Assembly (NCBI GenBank): GCA_964526225.1
Contig: CAZGLL010000011.1
Location: forward strand, 1 to 51,094
DNA: 51,094 bases
From: DRYM01 sp964526225
GTDB taxonomy: Archaea; Thermoproteota; Thermoprotei_A; EX4484-217-1
Reading direction: 5' to 3'
The notes under the pieces are model-generated. The model searched no databases. It was not told where the DNA came from and saw only the letters and a list, made by a program, of their open reading frames with translations. Below, in pieces: positions 35,957-42,346 of the stretch (its first letter is position 1; each line of letters opens with the position of its first letter). The translations under genes and the position numbers were made by a program.

Positions 35957-36907
35957 ATGATTAGATGTAGTAAATGTAGCAAAAAAGCTGTAGTAAGGCT
36001 TAGATATGCTAGGTTGAATTTATGTAGGGAACATTTCATAGAGTTTGTTGAGAACAGATTCATTAAGTTATCTATGAAGAATAAGCTTTTCGAGAAAATT
36101 AATAAAGCCCTCATAGCTGTTTCAGGAGGTAAGGATAGCATAGCTTTGCTTCATTTAATGTATAAGGCGTCTAAACATTTAGGATTTAAGATTCATGGTT
36201 TAACAATAGATTTAGGTATAGGGCGGGACTATTCTAGAAAGAGTGTAGAAGCCTCTGTTAAGAATTTTGAAACGCTTAAGATACCGTATACTATTTTTAA
36301 GCTTAAACATGCTTATGGGTTCACAATAGATGATGTAGCTCGTTATGGAAGGAATGTAGGAATTAGAAGACCTGTCTGTAGTGTTTGCGGAACAATAAAG
36401 AGATACATTATGAATAAGGTAGCACTAGATGTTAACGCCGATATTATTGTAACAGGTCATAACTTAGACGATATGGTTCAATATATACTCTCATCAGTAT
36501 ATTCAGGAAGAATAGAGGACATTGTTAAGCTTAGCTTCAGAACACCCACTAGAAACGGACTTATAGGAAGAGCTAAACCTCTAGCTTATTTTTCCGAGAA
36601 GGAAACGCTAATGTATGTTTTACTTAAGAACCTTCCTTTCAACTACGACATATGTCCTCATTATAAGCCCAGAAGTTTTCATGAAAAAATAAAACGTATT
36701 TCAAACGAACTTGAAGAGATAGTACCCGGATCTAAGATAACACTTGTTAGATCTTTTCTTGAGAAAATTCAGCCCGCATTAGAAGCTAAATACTCATTTA
36801 GTACAGAGAAGCTTAGAGAATGTAAGTTATGTGGTATGCCTTCAGCAAGTGAAATATGTTCGTTCTGTAAGATTAGGTCGGCTATGGAAAACATTGTTAA
36901 GAGGTAA
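35957..36907 (+). CDS. ttuA: TtuA/Ncs6-family tRNA 2-thiolation enzyme
   Basis: An ATP pyrophosphatase that activates tRNA uridine for sulfur insertion. It has an N-terminal zinc finger (CSKCSKK to LCREHF), the PP-loop ALIAVSGGKDSIALLHL near 52-68, CSVCGTIKRYIMNK and GHNLDD near 140-175, CPH near 235 and a C-terminal zinc finger (CKLCGMP to CSFCKI). The central cysteines match the catalytic iron-sulfur site. A small GG-ending ubiquitin-like gene starts six bases after its stop and is the expected sulfur carrier. Whether it modifies U54 (TtuA) or U34 (Ncs6) cannot be decided from sequence alone. Confidence 0.88.
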   Translation: MIRCSKCSKKAVVRLRYARLNLCREHFIEFVENRFIKLSMKNKLFEKINKALIAVSGGKDSIALLHLMYKASKHLGFKIHGLTIDLGIGRDYSRKSVEASVKNFETLKIPYTIFKLKHAYGFTIDDVARYGRNVGIRRPVCSVCGTIKRYIMNKVALDVNADIIVTGHNLDDMVQYILSSVYSGRIEDIVKLSFRTPTRNGLIGRAKPLAYFSEKETLMYVLLKNLPFNYDICPHYKPRSFHEKIKRISNELEEIVPGSKITLVRSFLEKIQPALEAKYSFSTEKLRECKLCGMPSASEICSFCKIRSAMENIVKR

Positions 36908-36913
36908 TGCACA

Positions 36914-37120
36914 GTGAAAGTTCGGGTTAAACTTATTCGTGAAGGAAAAGATGTTGAGTTAGAACTTAAGGGTAAAGCTAGAGTGAAAGATTTAATACAT
37001 AAACTAGGTTATACCGTAGAAGATGTTGTTGTATTAAGAAACGGTGAACCTCTAGTTGAGGATGAAGTTTTAGAAGAAAATGCTGAATATGTAGTTATGC
37101 CTGTTGCTTCTGGAGGTTAA
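36914..37120 (+). CDS. Ubiquitin-like sulfur carrier (TtuB/SAMP-like)
   Basis: A 68-residue beta-grasp protein ending in the free di-glycine VMPVASGG required for thiocarboxylate formation. The start is GTG, and the end of ttuA supplies GAGGTAATG as ribosome site. Tight coupling to TtuA argues that it delivers sulfur for tRNA 2-thiolation. Archaeal SAMPs also serve as protein modifiers, so a dual role is possible. Confidence 0.85.
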   Translation: MKVRVKLIREGKDVELELKGKARVKDLIHKLGYTVEDVVVLRNGEPLVEDEVLEENAEYVVMPVASGG

Positions 37121-37129
37121 TTGTTTTCC

Positions 37130-37399
37130 TTATCCTCCCTGGCTTGGCGGCACAAAAGCTACAGCATCGCCATCTCTTAACTTATAGTTTAGATCATTTA
37201 TTGATACACCATTTACCACGGTCATTAGTATTATTGTTTTATTTCTAAATTTCCTAGTGAATTTCTCACTAACTTTTTCAGCTATCTTATCTAGAAGATC
37301 ATTTAATGTTGCTCCCTCCTTAAGCTCTAACTCTACGAAACCTTTATCTTCACCTACAATGTCTCTTGCTCTCCCGAAGAATATTACTTTAATCCTCAT
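37130..37399 (-). CDS. MoaD-like ubiquitin-fold sulfur carrier
   Basis: 89 residues with the MoaD start RIKVIFFGRARDIVG, TLNDLLDKIAEK, VVNGVSIN and the terminal FVPPSQGG. MoaD donates sulfur for the dithiolene of molybdopterin or its tungsten form. It faces the TtuB-like gene tail to tail with nine bases between the stops. The window's aldehyde oxidoreductase needs such a cofactor. A SAMP1-type modifier role is an alternative. Confidence 0.85.
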   Translation of the reverse strand: MRIKVIFFGRARDIVGEDKGFVELELKEGATLNDLLDKIAEKVSEKFTRKFRNKTIILMTVVNGVSINDLNYKLRDGDAVAFVPPSQGG

Positions 37400-37453
37400 T
37401 TTACTATGCCCTCTCCACTATCATGGTTTAAACTGATTATGTAGAGATAGCTG

Positions 37454-38842
37454 TTACTGTGGTTTCTCTATTCTAACTATGTCGAGCTGATATGTTCCTT
37501 TGTCCATGAGTCTTTCCCAGAATTTAGCTGCGGTTTCCTGCGCTATCTTATTCACTTCATCTTCGGATATAGTCTTTGACTTTTTATTTTCAACAACAAT
37601 TCTGCCATTAACTATTACCGTGTCTACATCGTCGCCGTCTATTGTGTTTACCAAATGCCCATAAACTGTTTCCGCATTGAGAGGTGTTGGCATAAGTTCG
37701 GGCTTGATTATTATTACATCCGCTTTCTTCCCTGGCTCTAGGGAGCCAAGCTTATCCTCTAGACCATACGCTTTTGCGCCATTTATCGTTGCCATTTCTA
37801 TTGCTTCGAGAGGCGATATTAGTCTTGGATCTCTGAATGCGACTTTTGCTAGCAAATAGGCTCCTCTAATGTTTTCGAATGGGTCGAAAATGTATCCGTC
37901 ATTACCTATGGTTACTGTTATACCCATTTTAAGCATTTTATGAATCGGTGGTGCACCTACAGCATTAAGCATGTTGCTTAAGGGATTGTGGGCTATTTTA
38001 GTTCCCGTTTTAGCTATAAGCTCTAATTCATCATCTATCACATGTACCGCATGTACCGCTACCACATCTGGCCCTAAAAGTCCTACTTTGTAGAGTCTTT
38101 CGAAAGTTCTCATACCGTACCTTTCAAGATTATGGTATGGATCTATGAGTCCTTCAGAAGTATGTAATGTGATAGGCACTTTGTATTGGTTAGCTAATTC
38201 TCTAGCCCATTTTAGGAGCCAATTTGTAACTGTGAATGATGCATGTATGCTTATCATTCCAGTAACTAGCGGATCTTTTTCCTCCTTAACTTTCTTAATG
38301 AATCTAATATTCTCCTTTATCCCCCTTTCACCCTCTTCTCTACTATGCCTTTCCGTAGCTTCAAAAGCAATAATTCCTCTAATGCCCACTTTCTTCACAG
38401 CTTCCTCTATCCTATCTAAAACACCTTCAATAGCGTTAGGTCCTGAGAACGTATCAGCAAACAATGTTACACCGGACTTCATCATTTCAAAAGATGCTGC
38501 AAGAGCGCTAGCATATGCGTCATCATAATTCATAACTTCATCCATAGCCCACCATATTCTCTGAAGATTCTGCATAAAATCTGTGGGAGGCTCTATTTTA
38601 GTAAACCATGGAGATCCTCGGAGAAGTATTCCGTAAAGATGAGTATGGCCACAGATTATTCCCGGCATAACTATGGCTCCTTTAGCGTCAATTACTTTCT
38701 CAGATGTTTTTCCGGAAGCATCCTTACCTACTTCAGCTATTTTATCTCCAACTATACCAACATATCCTCCCTCAATAACCCTACGTTTAGAATCCATGGT
38801 AACAACTAATCCGTTCCTAATTAAAATGTCAAAATCCGACAT
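37454..38842 (-). CDS. SsnA/TrzA-family amidohydrolase (paralogue 2)
   Basis: The second cyclic-amidine aminohydrolase in the window, 462 residues. Ligands are H66 and H68 in GHTHLYG, the histidine of LHTSEG, VHAVHV and the aspartate in GNDGYIFDPFENIRG. It shares with the gene at 12489 the N-terminal beta-sandwich and the C-terminal KADVIIIKPE/DTVIVNGRIV blocks. It lies outside the purine block, next to the MoaD-like gene. The second-shell residues around the metal differ from paralogue 1 (DGYIFDP rather than DGGPSND), so a different substrate is likely. Confidence 0.85.
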   Translation of the reverse strand: MSDFDILIRNGLVVTMDSKRRVIEGGYVGIVGDKIAEVGKDASGKTSEKVIDAKGAIVMPGIICGHTHLYGILLRGSPWFTKIEPPTDFMQNLQRIWWAMDEVMNYDDAYASALAASFEMMKSGVTLFADTFSGPNAIEGVLDRIEEAVKKVGIRGIIAFEATERHSREEGERGIKENIRFIKKVKEEKDPLVTGMISIHASFTVTNWLLKWARELANQYKVPITLHTSEGLIDPYHNLERYGMRTFERLYKVGLLGPDVVAVHAVHVIDDELELIAKTGTKIAHNPLSNMLNAVGAPPIHKMLKMGITVTIGNDGYIFDPFENIRGAYLLAKVAFRDPRLISPLEAIEMATINGAKAYGLEDKLGSLEPGKKADVIIIKPELMPTPLNAETVYGHLVNTIDGDDVDTVIVNGRIVVENKKSKTISEDEVNKIAQETAAKFWERLMDKGTYQLDIVRIEKPQ

Positions 38843-38986
38843 TTCAAAATCATCTCTAAACTAACTAATTACCCTAAGTTTTTAAAGTCCTTCTTGTAAT
38901 TATTCTCGAATAATCCTAGAAAAGCTCCTTCAAACATAATTAAAATAATTAATTACATTATGTTAAAGAGACAATATTTAGACTGG

Positions 38987-39006
38987 AAAATATATTAATA
39001 TATTTT
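38987..39006. repeat. 20-bp AT-only palindrome
   Basis: AAAATATATT is followed at once by its reverse complement. It lies about 50 bases before the coiled-coil gene. Because it is pure A/T in AT-rich DNA it may be chance; a bent-DNA or TATA role is possible. Confidence 0.5.
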
Positions 39007-39054
39007 TTATGGAATATTTTTATGAGAACTAGCAATGGCAAAGAGTGAGTATTA

Positions 39055-39735
39055 ATGGCTCAATTGAGTGCTGAGGAGAAGAAAAGATTGCTAGATGCGC
39101 TTGAAAAAGATCGTGAATTCAGATATGCAGTTATGGGATTACTTGGATTTAGAGAACTTCTCGAAAGATTTAGTAAACTTGAGGAAAGACAGCAAAAGCT
39201 AGAAGAAAGATTCGCTGAATTAGAGGAAAGATTTGCAAAATTAGAGGAAAGACAACAAAAACTTGAAGAGAGACAACAGAAGCTTGAAGAAAGATTTGCT
39301 CAGCTTGAGGAAAAATACATTAAGCTTGAAGAAAGATTAGCAAGGATTGAAAGAGATCTTGCACATGTTAGGAAAACTGTTGAACATACTAGAAGAGATG
39401 TTGGAGCACTTACTGAAACACTATATTCAAAAATGGTTCTTGACGATTTAAGGGAAATAATAAGGGGTGAAGGTGAAAAAATAATTAAGCGTAAAAGAAG
39501 CTTCATATTAGATAATGTTGAAGTAGATTTATTTATTGAGACCGAGAGAAAAGCTTATGCTGTTGAAGTAAAAATACAGCCTAATCATCATGATGTTGAC
39601 GAAGCTCTTGAAAAAGCCACCTATATAGGTTCTAAAATAGGTAAGCCATGCACACCCGTACTTGCTGGAACATGGATTGGCGATGAAGTTTTTAAGTATG
39701 CTTTATCAAAGAACGTAATGATATTAGAGTACTAA
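39055..39735 (+). CDS. Coiled-coil protein with C-terminal PD-(D/E)XK-like domain (DUF3782-like)
   Basis: 226 residues. After a short helical head, residues 35-120 are a long coiled coil built from near-exact seven-residue units such as EERQQKL and EERFAKL. The C-terminal part has VEVDLFIETERKAYAVEVK near 158-176: an acidic residue, then E-x-K, as in PD-(D/E)XK nuclease folds. Proteins of this layout are common and multicopy in thermophilic Thermoproteota and are of unknown function. The start follows a GAGTGAG purine stretch. The DUF134 gene begins at its stop codon. Confidence 0.75.
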   Translation: MAQLSAEEKKRLLDALEKDREFRYAVMGLLGFRELLERFSKLEERQQKLEERFAELEERFAKLEERQQKLEERQQKLEERFAQLEEKYIKLEERLARIERDLAHVRKTVEHTRRDVGALTETLYSKMVLDDLREIIRGEGEKIIKRKRSFILDNVEVDLFIETERKAYAVEVKIQPNHHDVDEALEKATYIGSKIGKPCTPVLAGTWIGDEVFKYALSKNVMILEY

Positions 39736-39752
39736 TGTTATTGGGAGATAAA

Positions 39753-40082
39753 ATGATACATGGACATGGTTGGAGATGGGGATGGCATCGTAGAGGGCCG
39801 GGAAGGCCTCCTAAGCCAAGGATAATAGGTTTCATACCTTCAAAAATAACGTTCATACCTTATGATGAGAATGGTACACCTATTCAAAATGCTCCACCCA
39901 TTGAAATAGCACCCGATGAACTTGAAGCTATGAGGTTAGTGTATTTTGAAGGACTAACTCAGGAGGATGCTGCAAAGAGAATGGGGGTTTCTAGGGGTAC
40001 TCTTTGGAGGGCTCTTAGTAGTGGTAGAAGAAAGCTTATTCAAGCACTAATAGAGCAAAGGCCCATAATAATTACTAAGTAG
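39753..40082 (+). CDS. DUF134/UPF0251-family DNA-binding protein
   Basis: A small regulator-like protein. The helix-turn-helix segment LTQEDAAKRMGVSRGTLWRAL and the preceding ELEAMRLVYFEGL match UPF0251. The N-terminus is rich in His/Trp/Arg/Gly (MIHGHGWRWGWHRRGP). I start at the ATG at 39753 after GGGAGAT; the earlier ATG at 39735 overlaps the previous stop. UPF0251 proteins are often adjacent to DUF5320 and dinitrogenase-cofactor-like proteins. Here four small low-complexity genes follow, making it their likely regulator. Confidence 0.82.
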   Translation: MIHGHGWRWGWHRRGPGRPPKPRIIGFIPSKITFIPYDENGTPIQNAPPIEIAPDELEAMRLVYFEGLTQEDAAKRMGVSRGTLWRALSSGRRKLIQALIEQRPIIITK

Positions 40083-40135
40083 GATATTACGAATAGTCAG
40101 CGTGCCGTGAGGTACATCATCTTTTTCATTAAGAT

Positions 40136-40159
40136 GAGAGAAGGTTTCATCATTCTCTC
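40136..40159 (+). terminator. Hairpin after the DUF134 gene
   Basis: GAGAGAA at 40136-40142 and TTCTCTC at 40153-40159 are exact complements around a ten-base loop. It sits about 55 bases past the stop codon, before the next promoter. It could end the transcript or protect its 3' end. There is no long T-tract, so the role is tentative. Confidence 0.35.
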
Positions 40160-40214
40160 CATGAAAATATAGTGTATGGAAAATAGGTAATTATAAGTTT
40201 AACTCTAACAATTC

Positions 40215-40266
40215 TGTGCATTTGCACAAAATTTATATTTCTCCCAGACTTATTTTTAGTGGAGGT
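40215..40266 (+). promoter_or_regulatory. Candidate operator, TATA box and ribosome site of the small-protein operon
   Basis: TGTGCA-TT-TGCACA is a perfect 14-base palindrome at 40215-40228. TTTATATT follows at 40232-40239, and GGAGGT at 40261-40266 lies nine bases before the ATG at 40276. A palindrome touching the TATA box is the classic place for an archaeal repressor or activator, and the adjacent DUF134 helix-turn-helix protein is the natural candidate. Confidence 0.55.
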
Positions 40267-40275
40267 AGATAAGCT

Positions 40276-40542
40276 ATGGCATGGGTTCCAGGTTGGGGTA
40301 GATGGGGGTTCGGAAGAGGAGGCAGATGGGGATGGACAGGTCCTTGGCCAGGTAGAGGACCATTCAGCTACTTGCCTCCATGGCAAAGACCAGGGTGGCT
40401 CTTCGGTAGAGGATCTTGTTGGTGGCTTTACAGATACCCATGGTTTAGCTACGGATACCCATACTATTACCCATGGTATACACCATACTACGGGATACCA
40501 CCGTACTACATGATGTATCCAGGATTTTACCCTTGGTGGTGA
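40276..40542 (+). CDS. Trp/Tyr/Gly-rich small protein (DUF5320-like)
   Basis: 88 residues dominated by Trp, Tyr, Gly and Pro, with repeats such as GWGRWGFGRGGRWGW and a C-terminal YPYYYPWYTPYYG run. The first part, GWTGPWPGRGPFSY, recalls DUF5320 proteins, which accompany UPF0251 genes. There is no membrane helix or catalytic motif; the composition suggests an unstructured or sticky, aromatic-rich polymer. A strong GGAGGT ribosome site supports translation. The same DNA is open in another frame, but only this frame has the ribosome site and the compositional match with the following genes. Confidence 0.72.
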   Translation: MAWVPGWGRWGFGRGGRWGWTGPWPGRGPFSYLPPWQRPGWLFGRGSCWWLYRYPWFSYGYPYYYPWYTPYYGIPPYYMMYPGFYPWW

Positions 40543-40547
40543 AAGCC

Positions 40548-40751
40548 ATGTATTGGTATCCTCCCTATCTTCCAGCACCATACTTCATACCCTATGATCC
40601 AATGTATCTTATGGCTTCAGCGTTTCAGTGGATAATTTATCCATACTACTGGATGTTCTACATTGAAGCCTACAAAGTAGCTTTGGATGCGTGGAAGAAA
40701 GCATTCGAAGCTTTCGCTAAATCACTAGAGCAAGCTACGCCAAAACAGTAA
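40548..40751 (+). CDS. Tyr/Pro-rich small protein with amphipathic tail
   Basis: 67 residues starting at the ATG five bases after the previous stop, with GGTGGTGA as ribosome site. The first half (YPPYLPAPYFIPYDP) is Tyr/Pro-rich like its neighbours. Residues 22-42 are hydrophobic and aromatic and the tail WKKAFEAFAKSLEQ is an amphipathic helix. It is co-directional and tightly packed with the flanking small genes. No known domain recognised. Confidence 0.65.
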   Translation: MYWYPPYLPAPYFIPYDPMYLMASAFQWIIYPYYWMFYIEAYKVALDAWKKAFEAFAKSLEQATPKQ

Positions 40752-40770
40752 TTGTAAATGGTGATCGGAA

Positions 40771-41100
40771 ATGTCATGGTTTAGATGGTACAGGAGGCTA
40801 TGGAGGTACATGCCTCCACCACCATTTTACTACTATCCAGCACCACAAACGCCATATCAGCAACCACAGCAGCAACAACAAACACAACCACAGCAGCAAT
40901 ATCCACCACCGTACCCTCCAGTACCATACTTCATGCCCCCACCGCCACCTATGACTCCCGAGGAAGAACTAGCAATGCTTGAGGACTATAAGAAGGCGTT
41001 AGAAGAGGATTTAAGAGATCTTCAAGAGGAGCTTCGAAGCGTTGAAGAAAGGATAAAGGAGCTTAAAGAAACCGTTAAAAGAGGTAAAGGACAGTACTGA
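40771..41100 (+). CDS. Pro/Gln-rich protein with C-terminal coiled coil (DUF5320-like)
   Basis: 109 residues: a Trp/Arg head, a Pro/Tyr/Gln tract with a Q-rich core (residues 27-45), PPPPPM, then the coiled coil TPEEELAMLEDYKKALEEDL to the end. The coiled-coil tail with TPEEELxMLExYKKxLE is a known ending of DUF5320/UPF0251-associated proteins. GGTGAT precedes the ATG. Poly-Gln/Pro tracts are unusual in archaeal proteins. Confidence 0.7.
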   Translation: MSWFRWYRRLWRYMPPPPFYYYPAPQTPYQQPQQQQQTQPQQQYPPPYPPVPYFMPPPPPMTPEEELAMLEDYKKALEEDLRDLQEELRSVEERIKELKETVKRGKGQY

Positions 41101-41113
41101 AGATGATTATGAA

Positions 41114-41362
41114 ATGCCGGGACAAGGCTACGGTAAAGGAGGTCTAGGAAGAGGAAGGCCTTCAAGAGGAAATAGGAGGTTCAGATGCCTGAACTGCGGA
41201 TATGAATTTGAAATTCCCGTTGGACAGCCAAAACCCATGAGCTGTCCAAAATGTGGAGCACCAGCGAACATGATTGTTAGAGTGAATAGGGGAAGAGGAA
41301 AAGGATGGGGGCATGGACAAGGCGGTAGAGGAGGTTTTAGAGGAGTTTCAAGAATTACATGA
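41114..41362 (+). CDS. Gly/Arg-rich zinc-ribbon protein
   Basis: 82 residues. A central zinc ribbon, CLNCGYEF at 25-32 and CPKCGAPA at 44-51, is flanked by RGG-like tails (GYGKGGLGRGRPSRG and RGRGKGWGHGQGGRGG). Such layouts suggest nucleic-acid or protein binding. It is the last gene of the small-protein run, 13 bases after the preceding stop. Confidence 0.72.
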   Translation: MPGQGYGKGGLGRGRPSRGNRRFRCLNCGYEFEIPVGQPKPMSCPKCGAPANMIVRVNRGRGKGWGHGQGGRGGFRGVSRIT

Positions 41363-41376
41363 GGCTAAAGAATTTT

Positions 41377-42207
41377 TTAAACTCTAATAACTAACCCAAC
41401 ATGTCCATCCCCATATTTTTCAGGGAAGCGTTTTTCGAGAAACCTTCTGAAGCCATCGCCACTACAGTGTATAGGATATATCTTATAAGTAACTATTTCC
41501 GCAAGCTCACTAGCTATTTTTTCAATTCTACTTTCAGAAGCCCCGGCTAAATGGAAACCTCCGAGAACAATGTATGGCTTAGCGTGCAAATCTTTACAAG
41601 CCTTCTTAACAATGGACAGTATTCCGGGGTGAGCGCAGCCAACAATAATAACTAAGCCTTTACCGCTAACATTTACAGCTAATGCTTGCTCCCAAGGCGG
41701 CCCGTAAAGTTCACCTATTACGTAAATGTTATCTACGAGGTTTACTGTATCATTAACTTCTATGAGGGCCAAACCTAGGGATTTAACGTAGTCTTTAAGT
41801 GCTTCTGAAGCCCTCAGAGGAACATAGACTCTTAAGCCCATGTTTTTGAAAGCTTCCAACCCTCCACAGTGGTCGTGGTGCTCGTGCGAAATGACTACGT
41901 AGTCTATATCGCTTAAAGAATAACCTAGCTTTGCAAGGTTTTCACGGAGAATACTAGGCGAAGGTCCTGTATCGAAAAGTATTACATGATTATTTCCTGT
42001 TTCAACTAGGACGCTTATTCCCCATGCTGTTTCATAGCCGTTGAAATCATAGTTATCTACGACAACAGCTACTTTCACCGTGTAATTTGCGGTTTCCCGA
42101 ATCTCCTCTACATTAGCTTTATGCTGTGTTAGCGATAGAAGATATGTTGAAATAGCAATAGCTAACAGTAAAACTATTATTATGAGGGTGTTGAGGGATT
42201 TAAGCAT
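41377..42207 (-). CDS. Exported metallo-beta-lactamase-fold hydrolase (COG1237-like)
   Basis: 276 residues with a hydrophobic N-terminal segment (7-26) indicating export or membrane anchoring. The fold is marked by LFDTGPS, the metal motif SHEHHDHCGG near 104-113, VGCAHPGI near 190 and LGGFHLAG near 215. The GCAHPGI block is typical of the COG1237 group, which includes dihydropterin-related enzymes, but most members are uncharacterised. It stands alone, convergent with the small-protein run. Confidence 0.82.
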   Translation of the reverse strand: MLKSLNTLIIIVLLLAIAISTYLLSLTQHKANVEEIRETANYTVKVAVVVDNYDFNGYETAWGISVLVETGNNHVILFDTGPSPSILRENLAKLGYSLSDIDYVVISHEHHDHCGGLEAFKNMGLRVYVPLRASEALKDYVKSLGLALIEVNDTVNLVDNIYVIGELYGPPWEQALAVNVSGKGLVIIVGCAHPGILSIVKKACKDLHAKPYIVLGGFHLAGASESRIEKIASELAEIVTYKIYPIHCSGDGFRRFLEKRFPEKYGDGHVGLVIRV

Positions 42208-42346
42208 GGAATATTACCCTAGTGTTTGAACTGTCTGTTTTAAAATTCTGCAGGTTATTTAATTTATGTCTTGCTTTAACCATGGGAAAAATTATAATAT
42301 CATGACCTTATGAATCTAGCTTAAAGAACTGGAGGGAGTGTTTATT

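Noticed and set aside
40150..40581. Long minus-strand and alternative plus-strand frames over the Trp-rich gene
   Set aside because: They are by-products of the biased codon composition; only the frame at 40276 has GGAGGT, a TATA box and a start at proper spacing.
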